This document shows, piece by piece, positions 1 through 6,556 of a stretch of 9,462 nt of DNA (positions are counted from its first letter, which is position 1; each line of letters starts with the position of its first letter). The translations under genes were made by a program, and so were the position numbers. The notes under the pieces are model-generated. The model was not told where the DNA came from, made no database searches, and saw only the letters and a list, made by a program, of their open reading frames with translations. This DNA is from Candidatus Sivonenia alaskensis PMM_0068 (GTDB lineage: Bacteria; Cyanobacteriota; Cyanobacteriia; Gloeobacterales; PMM-0068), in contig CASBPW010000300.1 in NCBI GenBank assembly GCA_949127685.1, positions 1 to 9,462 on the forward strand, written 5' to 3'.

Positions 1-56
1 ACATTCCTGCTGCGAATTGTTGCAGTATATTTACTTTTCCTACCTTAATAATCAGG

Positions 57-93
57 ACATTCATATAAAAAATGGCTTTTTTTATATGAATGT
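57..93 (-). terminator. Perfect 16-bp A/T-rich inverted repeat at the end of the 93-380 gene
   Basis: Positions 57-72 (ACATTCATATAAAAAA) are the exact reverse complement of 78-93, with a 5-nt loop (TGGCT). The repeat abuts the stop codon of the minus-strand gene at 93-95, so it is placed as a 3'-end hairpin. The stem is long but almost all A/T, and the T tracts lie inside the stem rather than after it. It is therefore not a textbook intrinsic terminator. It could act as an RNA-stabilising 3' hairpin, a bidirectional terminator, or be one end of an unseen small element. The inverted repeat is certain; the function is inferred. Confidence 0.5.
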
Positions 94-380
94 TAAGAAC
101 TTTTAAGCTGCCAATTCCCAGCCCAACGGTACAGTTGTCCTTCTTTCTTACAGACCTCGGTAGCTTCTAAATGGGCTTTATATTTGGCATCTTCTTCATT
201 GCCCGCAGAACCCGTAGCAGTCCGCAGGGCAGAGGCTGCTTTGGCATCTCCAGTTTGCGAAGCTTGTTCGCTGATACATACAAAGGAGCGAGATACGGTC
301 ATGGGCTGTAGTGTTTGAGCTACCGCAGCAGGGACGATACTCAACCCTAAAAGCACAAAAGTTAGAAAGACAGTGCGCAT
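93..380 (-). CDS. Small exported protein of unknown function
   Basis: A 95-residue protein starts at ATG 380. Residues 1-21 form a typical Sec signal peptide: Arg2, a hydrophobic core of about 15 residues and an AVA-Q cleavage site. The mature part is about 74 residues, hydrophilic and rich in Ala, Lys and Glu. It has two cysteines (Cys35 and Cys77), which could form a disulfide in the periplasm or thylakoid lumen, and it ends with a Trp-containing 'YRWAGNWQL' stretch. No Shine-Dalgarno sequence lies at the usual distance; a GGAG occurs about 20 nt upstream. The gene stands alone, divergent from the ferredoxin-like gene, with an A/T-rich hairpin at its stop codon. I do not recognise the family. 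Being a real gene is supported by the signal peptide and the good reading frame. Confidence 0.7.
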   Translation of the reverse strand: MRTVFLTFVLLGLSIVPAAVAQTLQPMTVSRSFVCISEQASQTGDAKAASALRTATGSAGNEEDAKYKAHLEATEVCKKEGQLYRWAGNWQLKSS

Positions 381-481
381 AGGTTTATCAGAGAATCTAT
401 CTCCATATTACTAAATCCTGATAGGGAGTGGGTGTAAAGGAATGATGAGAATAAGAAGCCCTATAAGTAGCTCCTTTTAAA

Positions 482-808
482 ATGGAAAATATAACTGATG
501 CAAGAGCTTTGGAAAAAACTATATTAGTTTGTCAAAATCGCACCTGCTTAAAGGATGGCTCCGCTCAAGTGCTCGCCGCCTTAGAGTCCTATGATCTGCC
601 TGAAGTGACGGTATTGGCTAGCGGTTGCTTGGGCCAATGCGGTTCTGGGCCTATGGTTTTAGTCATGCCCGAACAGATCTGGTATTCACGGGTTCGCTCC
701 AGCGAAGTGCCCATTTTGGTACAAGAACATCTAACAGGAAATAAACCTGTGCAAGCGATGATGTACCCGAAGTTCCACCCTAAACCTAAGCGTTTTGGTT
801 TATTTTGA
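482..808 (+). CDS. (2Fe-2S) thioredoxin-like ferredoxin domain protein
   Basis: A 108-residue protein of the thioredoxin-fold [2Fe-2S] ferredoxin type, like the single-domain proteins common in cyanobacteria and related to the NuoE/HoxE cluster domain. Four cysteines fit the cluster-binding pattern: Cys17-x4-Cys22 in 'VCQNRTC', then Cys49-x3-Cys53 in 'GCLGQCGSGP'. 'PMVLVMPEQIWY' follows and the C-terminus is 'AMMYPKFHPKPKRFGLF'. It is expected to be a soluble cytosolic electron carrier or redox sensor; its partner is unknown and no neighbour points to one. ATG 482 is the only ATG before the conserved region. It has no clear ribosome-binding site, and a TATAAG at 462-467 would give a very short leader if it is a -10 element. 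The gene is monocistronic, facing the 843-1343 gene tail to tail. Confidence 0.88.
   Translation: MENITDARALEKTILVCQNRTCLKDGSAQVLAALESYDLPEVTVLASGCLGQCGSGPMVLVMPEQIWYSRVRSSEVPILVQEHLTGNKPVQAMMYPKFHPKPKRFGLF
781..806 (+). terminator. Candidate terminator inside the end of the ferredoxin-like gene
   Basis: TAAACC (781-786) pairs perfectly with GGTTTA (797-802) and is followed directly by TTTT (803-806). The last T is the first base of the TGA stop. Two further A-T pairs can form inside the loop after one mismatch. The stem is short and mostly A/T, so it is a weak candidate, but it has the stem-plus-T-run order and lies in the only 34-nt gap before the convergent neighbour. Confidence 0.3.
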
Positions 809-842
809 GTAGTGATTTGGAAAGCAGAAAAACTTAGCAATA

Positions 843-1343
843 TTAGGCACTGCGGCGACGCTTTTCCATGCGGTCTTTGGACTCGAAAAAGAGAATAGCC
901 GTGGTTTCAAAACGGCCCCAGCGGCAGTTTACGAGAGGGAATGTGATTATATTAGTGCCAGAAGCTGTTGTAGGGGAAGGCATATATTGGCATTCGAGGC
1001 GTAGATAGGTACTCGCAGCGAGTGGTTCTGCAAACTCCAAGGTCAACACTTGATTTCGGCTACTAACAGCCTCGATCTCTATCGCTTCTCCATTCTGGTC
1101 AGTGGCATGGACCATATCCCAACGAATAGCACCATCAGGAATCCCCTGAGGAAGCGTAAGATGTAATCCCTGGAGACCACCTAGACCCATGGTAAGCTCG
1201 CGTTCGGCCCAAGGTGTATGAACATCCAATAAATAAGTCACGTAACCCCAGTCCACGTCACTGTCCTGGAGTTGCTCGGGGGAAACATAGGTACTGATAA
1301 GGGGAACTAAGACATACTCTGGCCCGCGCTGTGCTAAGCCCAT
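843..1343 (-). CDS. Hypothetical protein, probably beta-rich, 166 aa
   Basis: The reading frame runs from ATG 1343, with an AGG about 8 nt upstream, to a TAA at 843-845. There is no signal peptide or membrane segment, so it is probably cytosolic. The sequence alternates short hydrophobic strands with Gly/Pro turns, for example 'GLQGLHLTLPQGIPDGAI', 'NQVLTLEFAEPLAASTYLRL' and 'FETTAILFFESK', which suggests an all-beta fold. It has two cysteines ('LECQY' and 'VNCRW') and a basic tail 'RMEKRRRSA'. The order of strands reminded me of the cyanobacterial DUF2808 group, but that group is normally exported and I see no diagnostic motif, so I do not assign it. The gene is convergent with the ferredoxin-like gene and divergent from pyrF, separated from it by an A/T-rich spacer of 234 bp. 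Confidence 0.65.
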   Translation of the reverse strand: MGLAQRGPEYVLVPLISTYVSPEQLQDSDVDWGYVTYLLDVHTPWAERELTMGLGGLQGLHLTLPQGIPDGAIRWDMVHATDQNGEAIEIEAVSSRNQVLTLEFAEPLAASTYLRLECQYMPSPTTASGTNIITFPLVNCRWGRFETTAILFFESKDRMEKRRRSA

Positions 1344-1577
1344 AGGCTTTACCTGAATTGGTTTGAACCCCTGGCAGAGATGGAACTTTTAAAACTGTCT
1401 ACTTACTAATGGTGCCACTCTGTCAACCGACTCAAACTAATTATACTCAATTATAAAATAAATGTGAAATTTTCTTTGAAAAAACAACTTTATGCATGAA
1501 GTAGAACTGGATGCTAGAGAAAATAGGAATTTAGCCGTGAAAGATAGAGTAAATAGCCCTCAAGCAGGAAAGTAGCT

Positions 1578-2315
1578 TTGAGTACAGAAAAGACTAAGCT
1601 TATTGTCCCTTTGGATTTCTCAGATCTATCTGCGGTAGAAACAGTGATCAATGCGCTGAGTCCCGAAGTCAATTTCTGGAAGATTGGTCTTGAGCTTTTT
1701 ATCCATGCCGGCCCCACAGGGGTTACCCAGGTCAAAAAGAAAGGGGGCCAGGTTTTCCTCGACCTAAAGTTGCACGATATCCCCAATACCGTAGCCAAGG
1801 CCTGTATCGAAGTCTGCAATCTAGGGGTGGATCTCCTGACTATCCACAGCAGCGGAGGACAAGCGATGATGCAAGCTGCCACTGCTGCCGTCCAAAACTT
1901 TGCAGAGAAAACAGGAAAACCTGGCCCGAAATTGCTGGCGGTTAGTCTACTGACGAGCATCGATCAGTCTGCTTTGTCGGGGGAACTAAATGTTGAGCTA
2001 AAGGTATCCGACTACGTTCAGCGTATGGCCGAACTTGCCCAGCGTAGCGGAGTCGCAGGAATTGTTTGTTCTGCTCAAGAAATTGAATTAGTGCGCCATA
2101 CGTGTGGACCTGATTTTCTGATTGTCACCCCTGGAATCCGGCCCACGGGTAGCAATGCTGATGATCAACGACGGACCCTTACTCCTAGGGAAGCCAGCGA
2201 ACGCGGGGCTGATTATCTTGTAATCGGTAGGCCGATTACCCAACACCCTCAGCCGAGAGAGATGGCTTTGCAAATTCTGGCAGAAATTGCAGGCAAAACC
2301 CATGCTCGTTCCTAG
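1578..2315 (+). CDS. pyrF: Orotidine 5'-phosphate decarboxylase
   Basis: Catalyses the last step of de novo UMP synthesis, OMP to UMP plus CO2, in the cytosol as a TIM-barrel dimer. The 245-residue length matches the bacterial PyrF class. 'VPLDF' carries the substrate-binding Asp13, 'FWKIGLELF' holds the conserved Lys35, and 'FLDLKLHDIPNTV' holds the catalytic Asp62-Lys64-Asp67 set. 'TPGIRP' and 'GADYLVIGRPIT' form the phosphate-binding end of the barrel. The start is TTG: the frame has a stop (TAG 1554-1556) upstream with no ATG between, the first ATG inside the gene lies far beyond the conserved N-terminus, and AGGA at 1566-1569 is a good ribosome-binding site. It is the first gene of a tight cluster; its last 14 nt overlap the next gene. 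No terminator separates it from cbiA. Confidence 0.97.
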   Translation: MSTEKTKLIVPLDFSDLSAVETVINALSPEVNFWKIGLELFIHAGPTGVTQVKKKGGQVFLDLKLHDIPNTVAKACIEVCNLGVDLLTIHSSGGQAMMQAATAAVQNFAEKTGKPGPKLLAVSLLTSIDQSALSGELNVELKVSDYVQRMAELAQRSGVAGIVCSAQEIELVRHTCGPDFLIVTPGIRPTGSNADDQRRTLTPREASERGADYLVIGRPITQHPQPREMALQILAEIAGKTHARS

Positions 2316-2811
2316 GCTCTTCGTCGCTATGGGATTGCTCGGCTTCTTGGCACAGCAAGTCCAAGCCGCTCCCCTGGATGATTTGGCCAAAACCTTGTCC
2401 ATAGCTCTCCCCGATTATGTGAATCGGGCCTATAGTTCCATTCCTCGATCCAGTCGGCTTTTGCGCACCAGTACCCCAAAAATAGAAGGGACAGAAATAC
2501 GGCTCCTCACCTTTGAGCGGTTTTGGGACCGCACCCAGATGAAACCTGTGCTGATTGAGCGCGTCCTGCGCATAGAACGCTTGCAAAACCGCTGGGTTCT
2601 GGTTTCTGTTAAATCGCGATTTGGTCCGGTGCCAGAGACAGTAAAGGATATTGGCCCGTACTTTAACCAACTAGAAAAGCCCTACCAAGGAGAGCCTTTG
2701 GATGTTTCGATCCGGGCTTTACCCGCTACCGATACTTCTGCTGGGGCTTTTGCTGCTGGGGTGCGCACGTTCTTGAAAGATTATGATTTAGGTCTTGTGC
2801 GTAAATCCTGA
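2302..2811 (+). CDS. Exported protein of unknown function between pyrF and cbiA
   Basis: Starting at ATG 2302 the product has 169 residues. Residues 1-22 form a signal peptide: Arg5, a core 'LFVAMGLLGFLA' and a VQA-A cleavage site. The mature protein is about 147 residues with a basic central region. It reads like alternating strands ('GTEIRLLTFERFW', 'KPVLIERVLRIERL', 'RWVLVSVKSRFGP'), followed by 'ETVKDIGPYFNQLEKPYQGEP', and has no cysteines. A TTG at 2287 would add five residues ahead of the signal peptide; I prefer ATG 2302 because AGG lies about 8 nt before it and the signal peptide then starts normally. The gene overlaps pyrF by 14 nt and cbiA by 1 nt (TGATG), so its translation is probably coupled to both. 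I do not recognise the family, and neither neighbour's pathway needs an exported partner. Confidence 0.8.
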   Translation: MLVPRLFVAMGLLGFLAQQVQAAPLDDLAKTLSIALPDYVNRAYSSIPRSSRLLRTSTPKIEGTEIRLLTFERFWDRTQMKPVLIERVLRIERLQNRWVLVSVKSRFGPVPETVKDIGPYFNQLEKPYQGEPLDVSIRALPATDTSAGAFAAGVRTFLKDYDLGLVRKS

Positions 2812-4184
2812 TGGCTATTCTAATCGCTGGGACCCATAGTGGGGTTGGAAAAACTACGATTACGCTGGCGCTTTTGGCTTGGTTGAAAAAACGTGGTTTG
2901 ACGATTCAATCGTTTAAGGTAGGGCCGGATTATATTGACCCCATGTTTCACCAGCAAATTACGGGTAGACCTTGCCGTAATTTGGATCCTTTCTTAACTT
3001 CCGAACCTTATGTCGCCCAATGTTTTCGGCATCAAAGTCAAGGCAGCGATGGGGTTGTTATCGAAGGGGTCATGGGTTTATTTGATGGCCGGATTACTGC
3101 TGGATCAACCAACTCAAGAGCCGAGCAAGGAAGTAGTGCTCATGTGGCCGTCCTCTTAGGCGTGCCTGTTCTACTTGTGGTCGATGCTTCCAAAATGGGG
3201 CGTTCTGTAGCGGCGCAAGCGCTTGGATTTAAGCTGTACAATCCTCACGTCAATCTGGCCGGAGTGATCCTCAATCGCGTCGGTTCTGCAAGGCATGAAG
3301 CCTTATTGATAGAAGCCTTGGAAGACATGGGGCTAACGGTCTATGGGACCTTTTACCGGGCTGATGAAGTTACCTTGCCAGACCGTCATTTAGGTTTAGT
3401 CCCTGTCGGAGAATTAGACCAATTTACGCAGATTGAAGCTCGCTTGGCACATCTGGCGGAAACCTATCTTAAGGGAGAAAAGCTTCTACCCCTGATCCAA
3501 AAAATTCCAGACTATACATGCGCTACCCCTGATATTTTTCATAACAAAGAAACCTCTATCTTGATTGGGATCGCACAAGACCAGGCTTTTAACTTTTACT
3601 ATCAGGATAATCTCGATATCTTAAAGCGTCTGGGAGCCACCTTAGTTCCTTTTCAACCAACGCTCGATGAAAAGTTACCTTCAGGAATACAAGGGCTTTA
3701 CCTGGGTGGTGGATTTCCCGAAATTTTTGCAGAACAGCTAGCAGCCAATACCCCTTTGAAAAATCAGCTCAAAGACTACATTCATCGGGGCCTACCTGTT
3801 TATGCAGAATGTGGAGGATTGATGTACCTGAGTGAAAGTATCCTCGATTTTCAAGGAAAGACTCATCAGATGTTAGGCGTGTTGCCTACGCAAGTCTGCA
3901 TGGGAGCAAAACTCACCTTGGGTTATCGAGAGGGTATAGTGCAACAAGATTCTTACGTTGTTCAAGCAGGTCAAAGGATTAGAGGCCACGAATTTCATCG
4001 TTCTAGTCTAAAGATGCAACCCAATCCTGCCCTTTATCATTTTCAAGATGGTACGAAAGATATTACAAGAGAAGGCTGGAGTTTAGCGAATATCCAGGCT
4101 TCCTATCTTCATGTTCATTGGGGAGAACAAGTAGCTATGCCCCAACGATGGCTCGAACATCTATCAAAACAAAAGGCTTACTAG
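2811..4184 (+). CDS. cbiA: Cobyrinate a,c-diamide synthase
   Basis: Performs the ATP- and glutamine-dependent amidation of the a and c side chains of cobyrinate during cobalamin (or pseudocobalamin) synthesis. The product has 457 residues, the usual CbiA/CobB length. The N-terminal synthetase domain has a P-loop variant 'GTHSGVGKTT' (residues 7-16), 'KVGPDYIDPMFH' (36-47) with Asp40/Asp43, 'NLDPFL', and 'VVIEGVMGLFDG'. The C-terminal class I glutamine amidotransferase domain has nucleophile Cys334 in 'YAECGGLMYL', then 'GHEFHRS', and the catalytic His in 'HVHWGE' (His434/His436, Glu439). CbiA and hydrogenobyrinate synthase CobB cannot be told apart by motif; CbiA is chosen because cyanobacteria use the early-cobalt route. 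The start overlaps the preceding stop as TGATG and has no ribosome-binding site at normal distance, which points to translational coupling. I saw no cobalamin riboswitch upstream. Confidence 0.96.
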   Translation: MAILIAGTHSGVGKTTITLALLAWLKKRGLTIQSFKVGPDYIDPMFHQQITGRPCRNLDPFLTSEPYVAQCFRHQSQGSDGVVIEGVMGLFDGRITAGSTNSRAEQGSSAHVAVLLGVPVLLVVDASKMGRSVAAQALGFKLYNPHVNLAGVILNRVGSARHEALLIEALEDMGLTVYGTFYRADEVTLPDRHLGLVPVGELDQFTQIEARLAHLAETYLKGEKLLPLIQKIPDYTCATPDIFHNKETSILIGIAQDQAFNFYYQDNLDILKRLGATLVPFQPTLDEKLPSGIQGLYLGGGFPEIFAEQLAANTPLKNQLKDYIHRGLPVYAECGGLMYLSESILDFQGKTHQMLGVLPTQVCMGAKLTLGYREGIVQQDSYVVQAGQRIRGHEFHRSSLKMQPNPALYHFQDGTKDITREGWSLANIQASYLHVHWGEQVAMPQRWLEHLSKQKAY

Positions 4185-4450
4185 AATGCCTGAATCCATT
4201 CCTTGATAGTATATTCTATCCACACTCCTGCTTGCCAATAGGGGTCTTCTTCTATGAGTTTTTGGGCAGCGGCTTCATCTGGTGCATCATAAACCCCAAA
4301 AACTTTCGTCAAGTCTTTCGTGGGGCCTAAGGTAACTACTATGCCCTGCTCTTTAAGTTGTTGTAAACGGTCTAAATGAGCTTGACGATAGGGCGCGCGC
4401 TTTTCTAAAACATCATCACAATAAGAACCGAATAGAACGAATTTAGGCAC
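4181..4450 (-). CDS. YciI family protein
   Basis: An 89-residue single-domain YciI-like protein with a ferredoxin-like alpha/beta fold. Members are small cytosolic proteins with a conserved His/Asp pair, and most have no known reaction. Here His25 lies in 'YRQAHLDRLQQLKEQG', and Asp46 in 'TLGPTKD' is the likely partner. The C-terminal signature is 'DPYWQAGVWIEYTIKEW'. The start is called at GTG 4450, not at the upstream ATG 4492, because the family begins right at 'MPKFVLFGSYCDD' and a strong AGGAG lies 9 nt before the GTG. The gene converges on cbiA; the two stop codons are interleaved in one CTAG at 4181-4184. It is divergent from the phosphohexomutase gene. Family assignment is firm, function open. 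Confidence 0.9.
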   Translation of the reverse strand: MPKFVLFGSYCDDVLEKRAPYRQAHLDRLQQLKEQGIVVTLGPTKDLTKVFGVYDAPDEAAAQKLIEEDPYWQAGVWIEYTIKEWIQAF

Positions 4451-4459
4451 AGCGCTACA

Positions 4460-4464
4460 CTCCT
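4460..4464 (-). promoter_or_regulatory. Shine-Dalgarno site deciding the GTG start of the YciI gene
   Basis: CTCCT on the plus strand reads AGGAG on the minus strand, 9 nt before the GTG at 4450. It lies inside the longer frame that would begin at ATG 4492, so it argues for the shorter protein. Confidence 0.7.
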
Positions 4465-4508
4465 GAATGATTGCTGGACCCGATGCTATCACTATTCCAG
4501 CAGGCGCT

Positions 4509-4538
4509 TGTAGGGACGCAATATATCGCGTCCCTACA
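4509..4538. repeat. Near-perfect 30-bp palindrome between divergent genes
   Basis: TGTAGGGACGC (4509-4519) is mirrored by GCGTCCCTACA (4528-4538). The 8-nt centre AATATATC contains a self-complementary ATATAT, so the whole 30 bp is a palindrome with a single mismatched pair (A4520/C4527). A third arm-like piece, CCCTACA, follows at 4541-4547. It lies between two start codons, so a terminator role is unlikely. It resembles the short 'GTAGGGACG...' type palindromic repeats I recall as dispersed in cyanobacterial genomes; that link is from memory and unchecked. A dimeric repressor site is the alternative. Confidence 0.7.
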
Positions 4539-4601
4539 TTCCCTACAATCGAGAATAGCTATATGATCAGCCCCAAAGACAGAATCAGCAGGTAGACACT
4601 C

Positions 4602-6005
4602 ATGGGTGGGATTCAATTTGGGACGGATGGCTGGCGCAGCATTATTGCTGATGGCTTTACCTTTGAACGGGTAGAACAGGTGGCTCAGTTAGCCGCTTAT
4701 CGATTGGCTGAGACTTTCCAAGGGGAAGGAATTGTCGTCGGTTATGACCGTCGCTTCCTGAGTGAAGAATTCGCCTTAGCAGCCGCTAAGGCAATCCAGA
4801 AAGCTGGATTTCATGTTCTTTTGAGCGAGGGGCCAGCACCAACCCCTGCCTATAGTTGGACTGTTGTTTCCAAAGGGATGTTGGGCGCGATTGTGATCAC
4901 CGCCAGCCACAACCCTCCCACCTACTCTGGACTCAAAATCAAAGGCGCTTTCGGGGGTTCTGTTGGGTCAGAATTCACCCAAGGAATTGAAGAACGCTAT
5001 GTAGAAGGTGGAGCGCTGAGCGAGAAGCCAGGCGGAACTTTAGCATATTTCGATCCCTGGCCTGCCTACCTGGAACAAATCAGCAAAAAAGTTGATTTAG
5101 AAGCGATTGAACGAGCCGACATAGCGATTCTCATGGACGTTATGCATGGGGTTGGCAGTGGCAGCCTCAGACGCTTGCTAAAGCGACCGCTTATGGAATT
5201 GCGCAGTGAGCGCGACCCCCTTTTTGGTGGCGTTAGTCCAGAGCCGATTCCAAAGAACTTGGCTCCTTTCTTTAAAGCCCTGCAAGAATACACGGGACCC
5301 GGAACGGTCGTGGGAGCGGTACTGGATGGCGATGCCGACCGTGTTGCCGCTGGAGACCATGCTGGCAATTACCTGAGCTGTCAGGTCTTGATTCCGCTGT
5401 ATATCGACCACTTGGTACGCCGTAAAGGATTAACGGGGGCAGTGGTCAAGACAATCAGTGGTTCGGACCTCATGGCTCAAGTCGCAAAAGCACGGGGTCT
5501 GAAGTGCTATGAGACTGCCATTGGTTTTAAGTACATTGCCGAAATCATGCTCCGTGAACCTGTCTTGGTCGGTGGAGAAGAATCTGGCGGTGTAGGCTTC
5601 ATAGACCATATGCCAGAGCGAGATGGCCTCCTTTGTGTACTCTATCTCCTGGAAATGGTGGCTCTCACCGGCAAAGACCTCACCCAGCTCTACCAAGAGT
5701 TACAAGAGGAATTGGATTACCACAGTGTCTATGACCGCATTGATCTCAAACTTCCCAATAGTGACCTCAAGAACAAACTGGTCAGCGAGCTAGAGAAACA
5801 GCCCTTTACAGAAGTGGATGGTCTGACCGTAACGGAACATCTGACGACGGATGGTCATCGGTTCCGCTTAGCTCCAGGCCATTGGCTCCTAATTCGATTT
5901 AGTGGGACAGAACCGCTACTCAGACTCTATTGCGAAGGCCCTAACCCAGAGCGAGTAGCCCAGACCCTAGCCTGGGCGAAAGCCTGGGCTTTGTCGTTTA
6001 CTTGA
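4602..6005 (+). CDS. Phosphoglucomutase/phosphomannomutase family protein
   Basis: An alpha-D-phosphohexomutase of 467 residues, interconverting sugar 1- and 6-phosphates in the cytosol. All four active-site signatures are present: the phosphoserine loop 'TASHNPPTYSGLKIKG' with Ser102, the Mg-binding 'DGDADR' (242-247), the sugar-binding 'GGEESGG' (324-330), and the phosphate-binding 'RFSGTEPLLRLY' (432-443). The N-terminal 'FGTDGWR' is also typical. In cyanobacteria such enzymes feed glycogen, sucrose or cell-wall sugar nucleotides. Motifs do not decide between glucose and mannose; GlmM is less likely because the glucosamine enzyme's sugar loop normally reads 'GGEQSGH'. ATG 4602 has AGG about 9 nt upstream, and a TATGAT at 4562-4567 may be its -10. 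The 3' end overlaps the convergent TPR gene by 8 bp and carries a hairpin. Confidence 0.95.
   Translation: MGGIQFGTDGWRSIIADGFTFERVEQVAQLAAYRLAETFQGEGIVVGYDRRFLSEEFALAAAKAIQKAGFHVLLSEGPAPTPAYSWTVVSKGMLGAIVITASHNPPTYSGLKIKGAFGGSVGSEFTQGIEERYVEGGALSEKPGGTLAYFDPWPAYLEQISKKVDLEAIERADIAILMDVMHGVGSGSLRRLLKRPLMELRSERDPLFGGVSPEPIPKNLAPFFKALQEYTGPGTVVGAVLDGDADRVAAGDHAGNYLSCQVLIPLYIDHLVRRKGLTGAVVKTISGSDLMAQVAKARGLKCYETAIGFKYIAEIMLREPVLVGGEESGGVGFIDHMPERDGLLCVLYLLEMVALTGKDLTQLYQELQEELDYHSVYDRIDLKLPNSDLKNKLVSELEKQPFTEVDGLTVTEHLTTDGHRFRLAPGHWLLIRFSGTEPLLRLYCEGPNPERVAQTLAWAKAWALSFT
5969..5999 (+). terminator. GAAA-capped hairpin inside the end of the phosphohexomutase gene
   Basis: AGCCTGGGC (5969-5977) and GCCTGGGCT (5982-5990) form a 9-bp stem with two G-T wobbles, closed by the stable GNRA tetraloop GAAA. 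An imperfect T-rich tail TTGTCGTTT follows (5991-5999). It sits 13 nt before the stop codon, inside coding sequence for an Ala-Trp repeat. It could be an intrinsic terminator or simply a by-product of the repeated Ala-Trp codons. Confidence 0.4.
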
Positions 6006-6483
6006 TTAAGAAAAACCATATCACGGTAGCGCCGCCTACTAAGGCGGCCACGATCCACAAATACCCCGTAGGCAGAGAAGCGGAACTTATTCCTTCTGTG
6101 GAAATCTTTTCCTTGGGTGCAGTCGTTGGACTAGCTTTTCCTCCACCTCCACCTCCGCTCTGCGTACCACTCAGATTAAAGTCGTACTCTTTCGGGTTAG
6201 GTAGTGGTCTACTAGGACGGCTTAGTGGCACAGCTTCCATGACCGCCAGCAAACTGCGGGCTTGTTTGCCGATCTTAGGATCTGGGGATCTAATGAATGA
6301 ACGACAGAGCTTTAGGGCTTCATCATGGGCTCCATAGGCATCTAGAGCCTGAACTAACCAGAGGGAGAGTTCTGCATCTTCTGGCGTTTCTTTAAGAGCC
6401 TGCTGGAACCAGAGAACTGATTCTCGATAGTCTCCTCGTTCAAAGAAAGCCATCCCTTTTCGGTAGCTTAATGATGGTTCCAT
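5998..6483 (-). CDS. TPR protein with a C-terminal membrane anchor
   Basis: The product is 161 residues from ATG 6483, chosen because GAGGA lies just upstream at a suitable distance; a longer form from GTG 6540 is open but lacks a site. Residues about 5-72 hold two tetratricopeptide-like helical pairs ('SYRKGMAFFERGDYRESVLWFQQALKETPEDAE', then 'LSLWLVQALDAYGAHDEALKLCRSFIR'). Residues about 85-138 are a Pro/Ser/Thr-rich linker with a run of six glycines. The last 22 residues, from 'GYLWIVAALVGG' to 'FFLIK', are one hydrophobic helix with a single Lys at the end. There is no N-terminal signal. This is a tail-anchored layout, with the TPR domain expected in the cytosol as a protein-binding surface on the plasma or thylakoid membrane. 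The partner is unknown. The 3' end overlaps the phosphohexomutase gene by 8 bp. Confidence 0.82.
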   Translation of the reverse strand: MEPSLSYRKGMAFFERGDYRESVLWFQQALKETPEDAELSLWLVQALDAYGAHDEALKLCRSFIRSPDPKIGKQARSLLAVMEAVPLSRPSRPLPNPKEYDFNLSGTQSGGGGGGKASPTTAPKEKISTEGISSASLPTGYLWIVAALVGGATVIWFFLIK

Positions 6484-6556
6484 CAGCATTTTCCTCATCC
6501 GGGAGATAAAATCTACTCTCCTAAGCGAATATGGGTACACAGGTCTCTAAAACACC

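Noticed and set aside
1514..1960. A 148-codon minus-strand frame
   Set aside because: Lies antisense to pyrF, whose catalytic motifs fix the coding strand.
2236..2670. A 144-codon minus-strand frame across the end of pyrF and the exported protein gene
   Set aside because: Antisense to two genes supported by motifs, a signal peptide and operon overlaps; no features of its own.
2600..2811. Possible cobalamin riboswitch before cbiA
   Set aside because: The region is coding sequence of the preceding gene and I see no B12-box-like segment; cbiA is coupled by a TGATG overlap.
4160..4200. AGGC/GCCT hairpin followed on the minus strand by TTTTGTTTT, as a YciI terminator
   Set aside because: Only four base pairs with a loop of about ten; too weak to call, although the T-rich tail is suggestive.
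4451..4492. Upstream ATG that would extend the YciI protein by 14 residues
   Set aside because: The added residues are not like the family N-terminus, and the AGGAG site lies inside the extension, just before GTG 4450.
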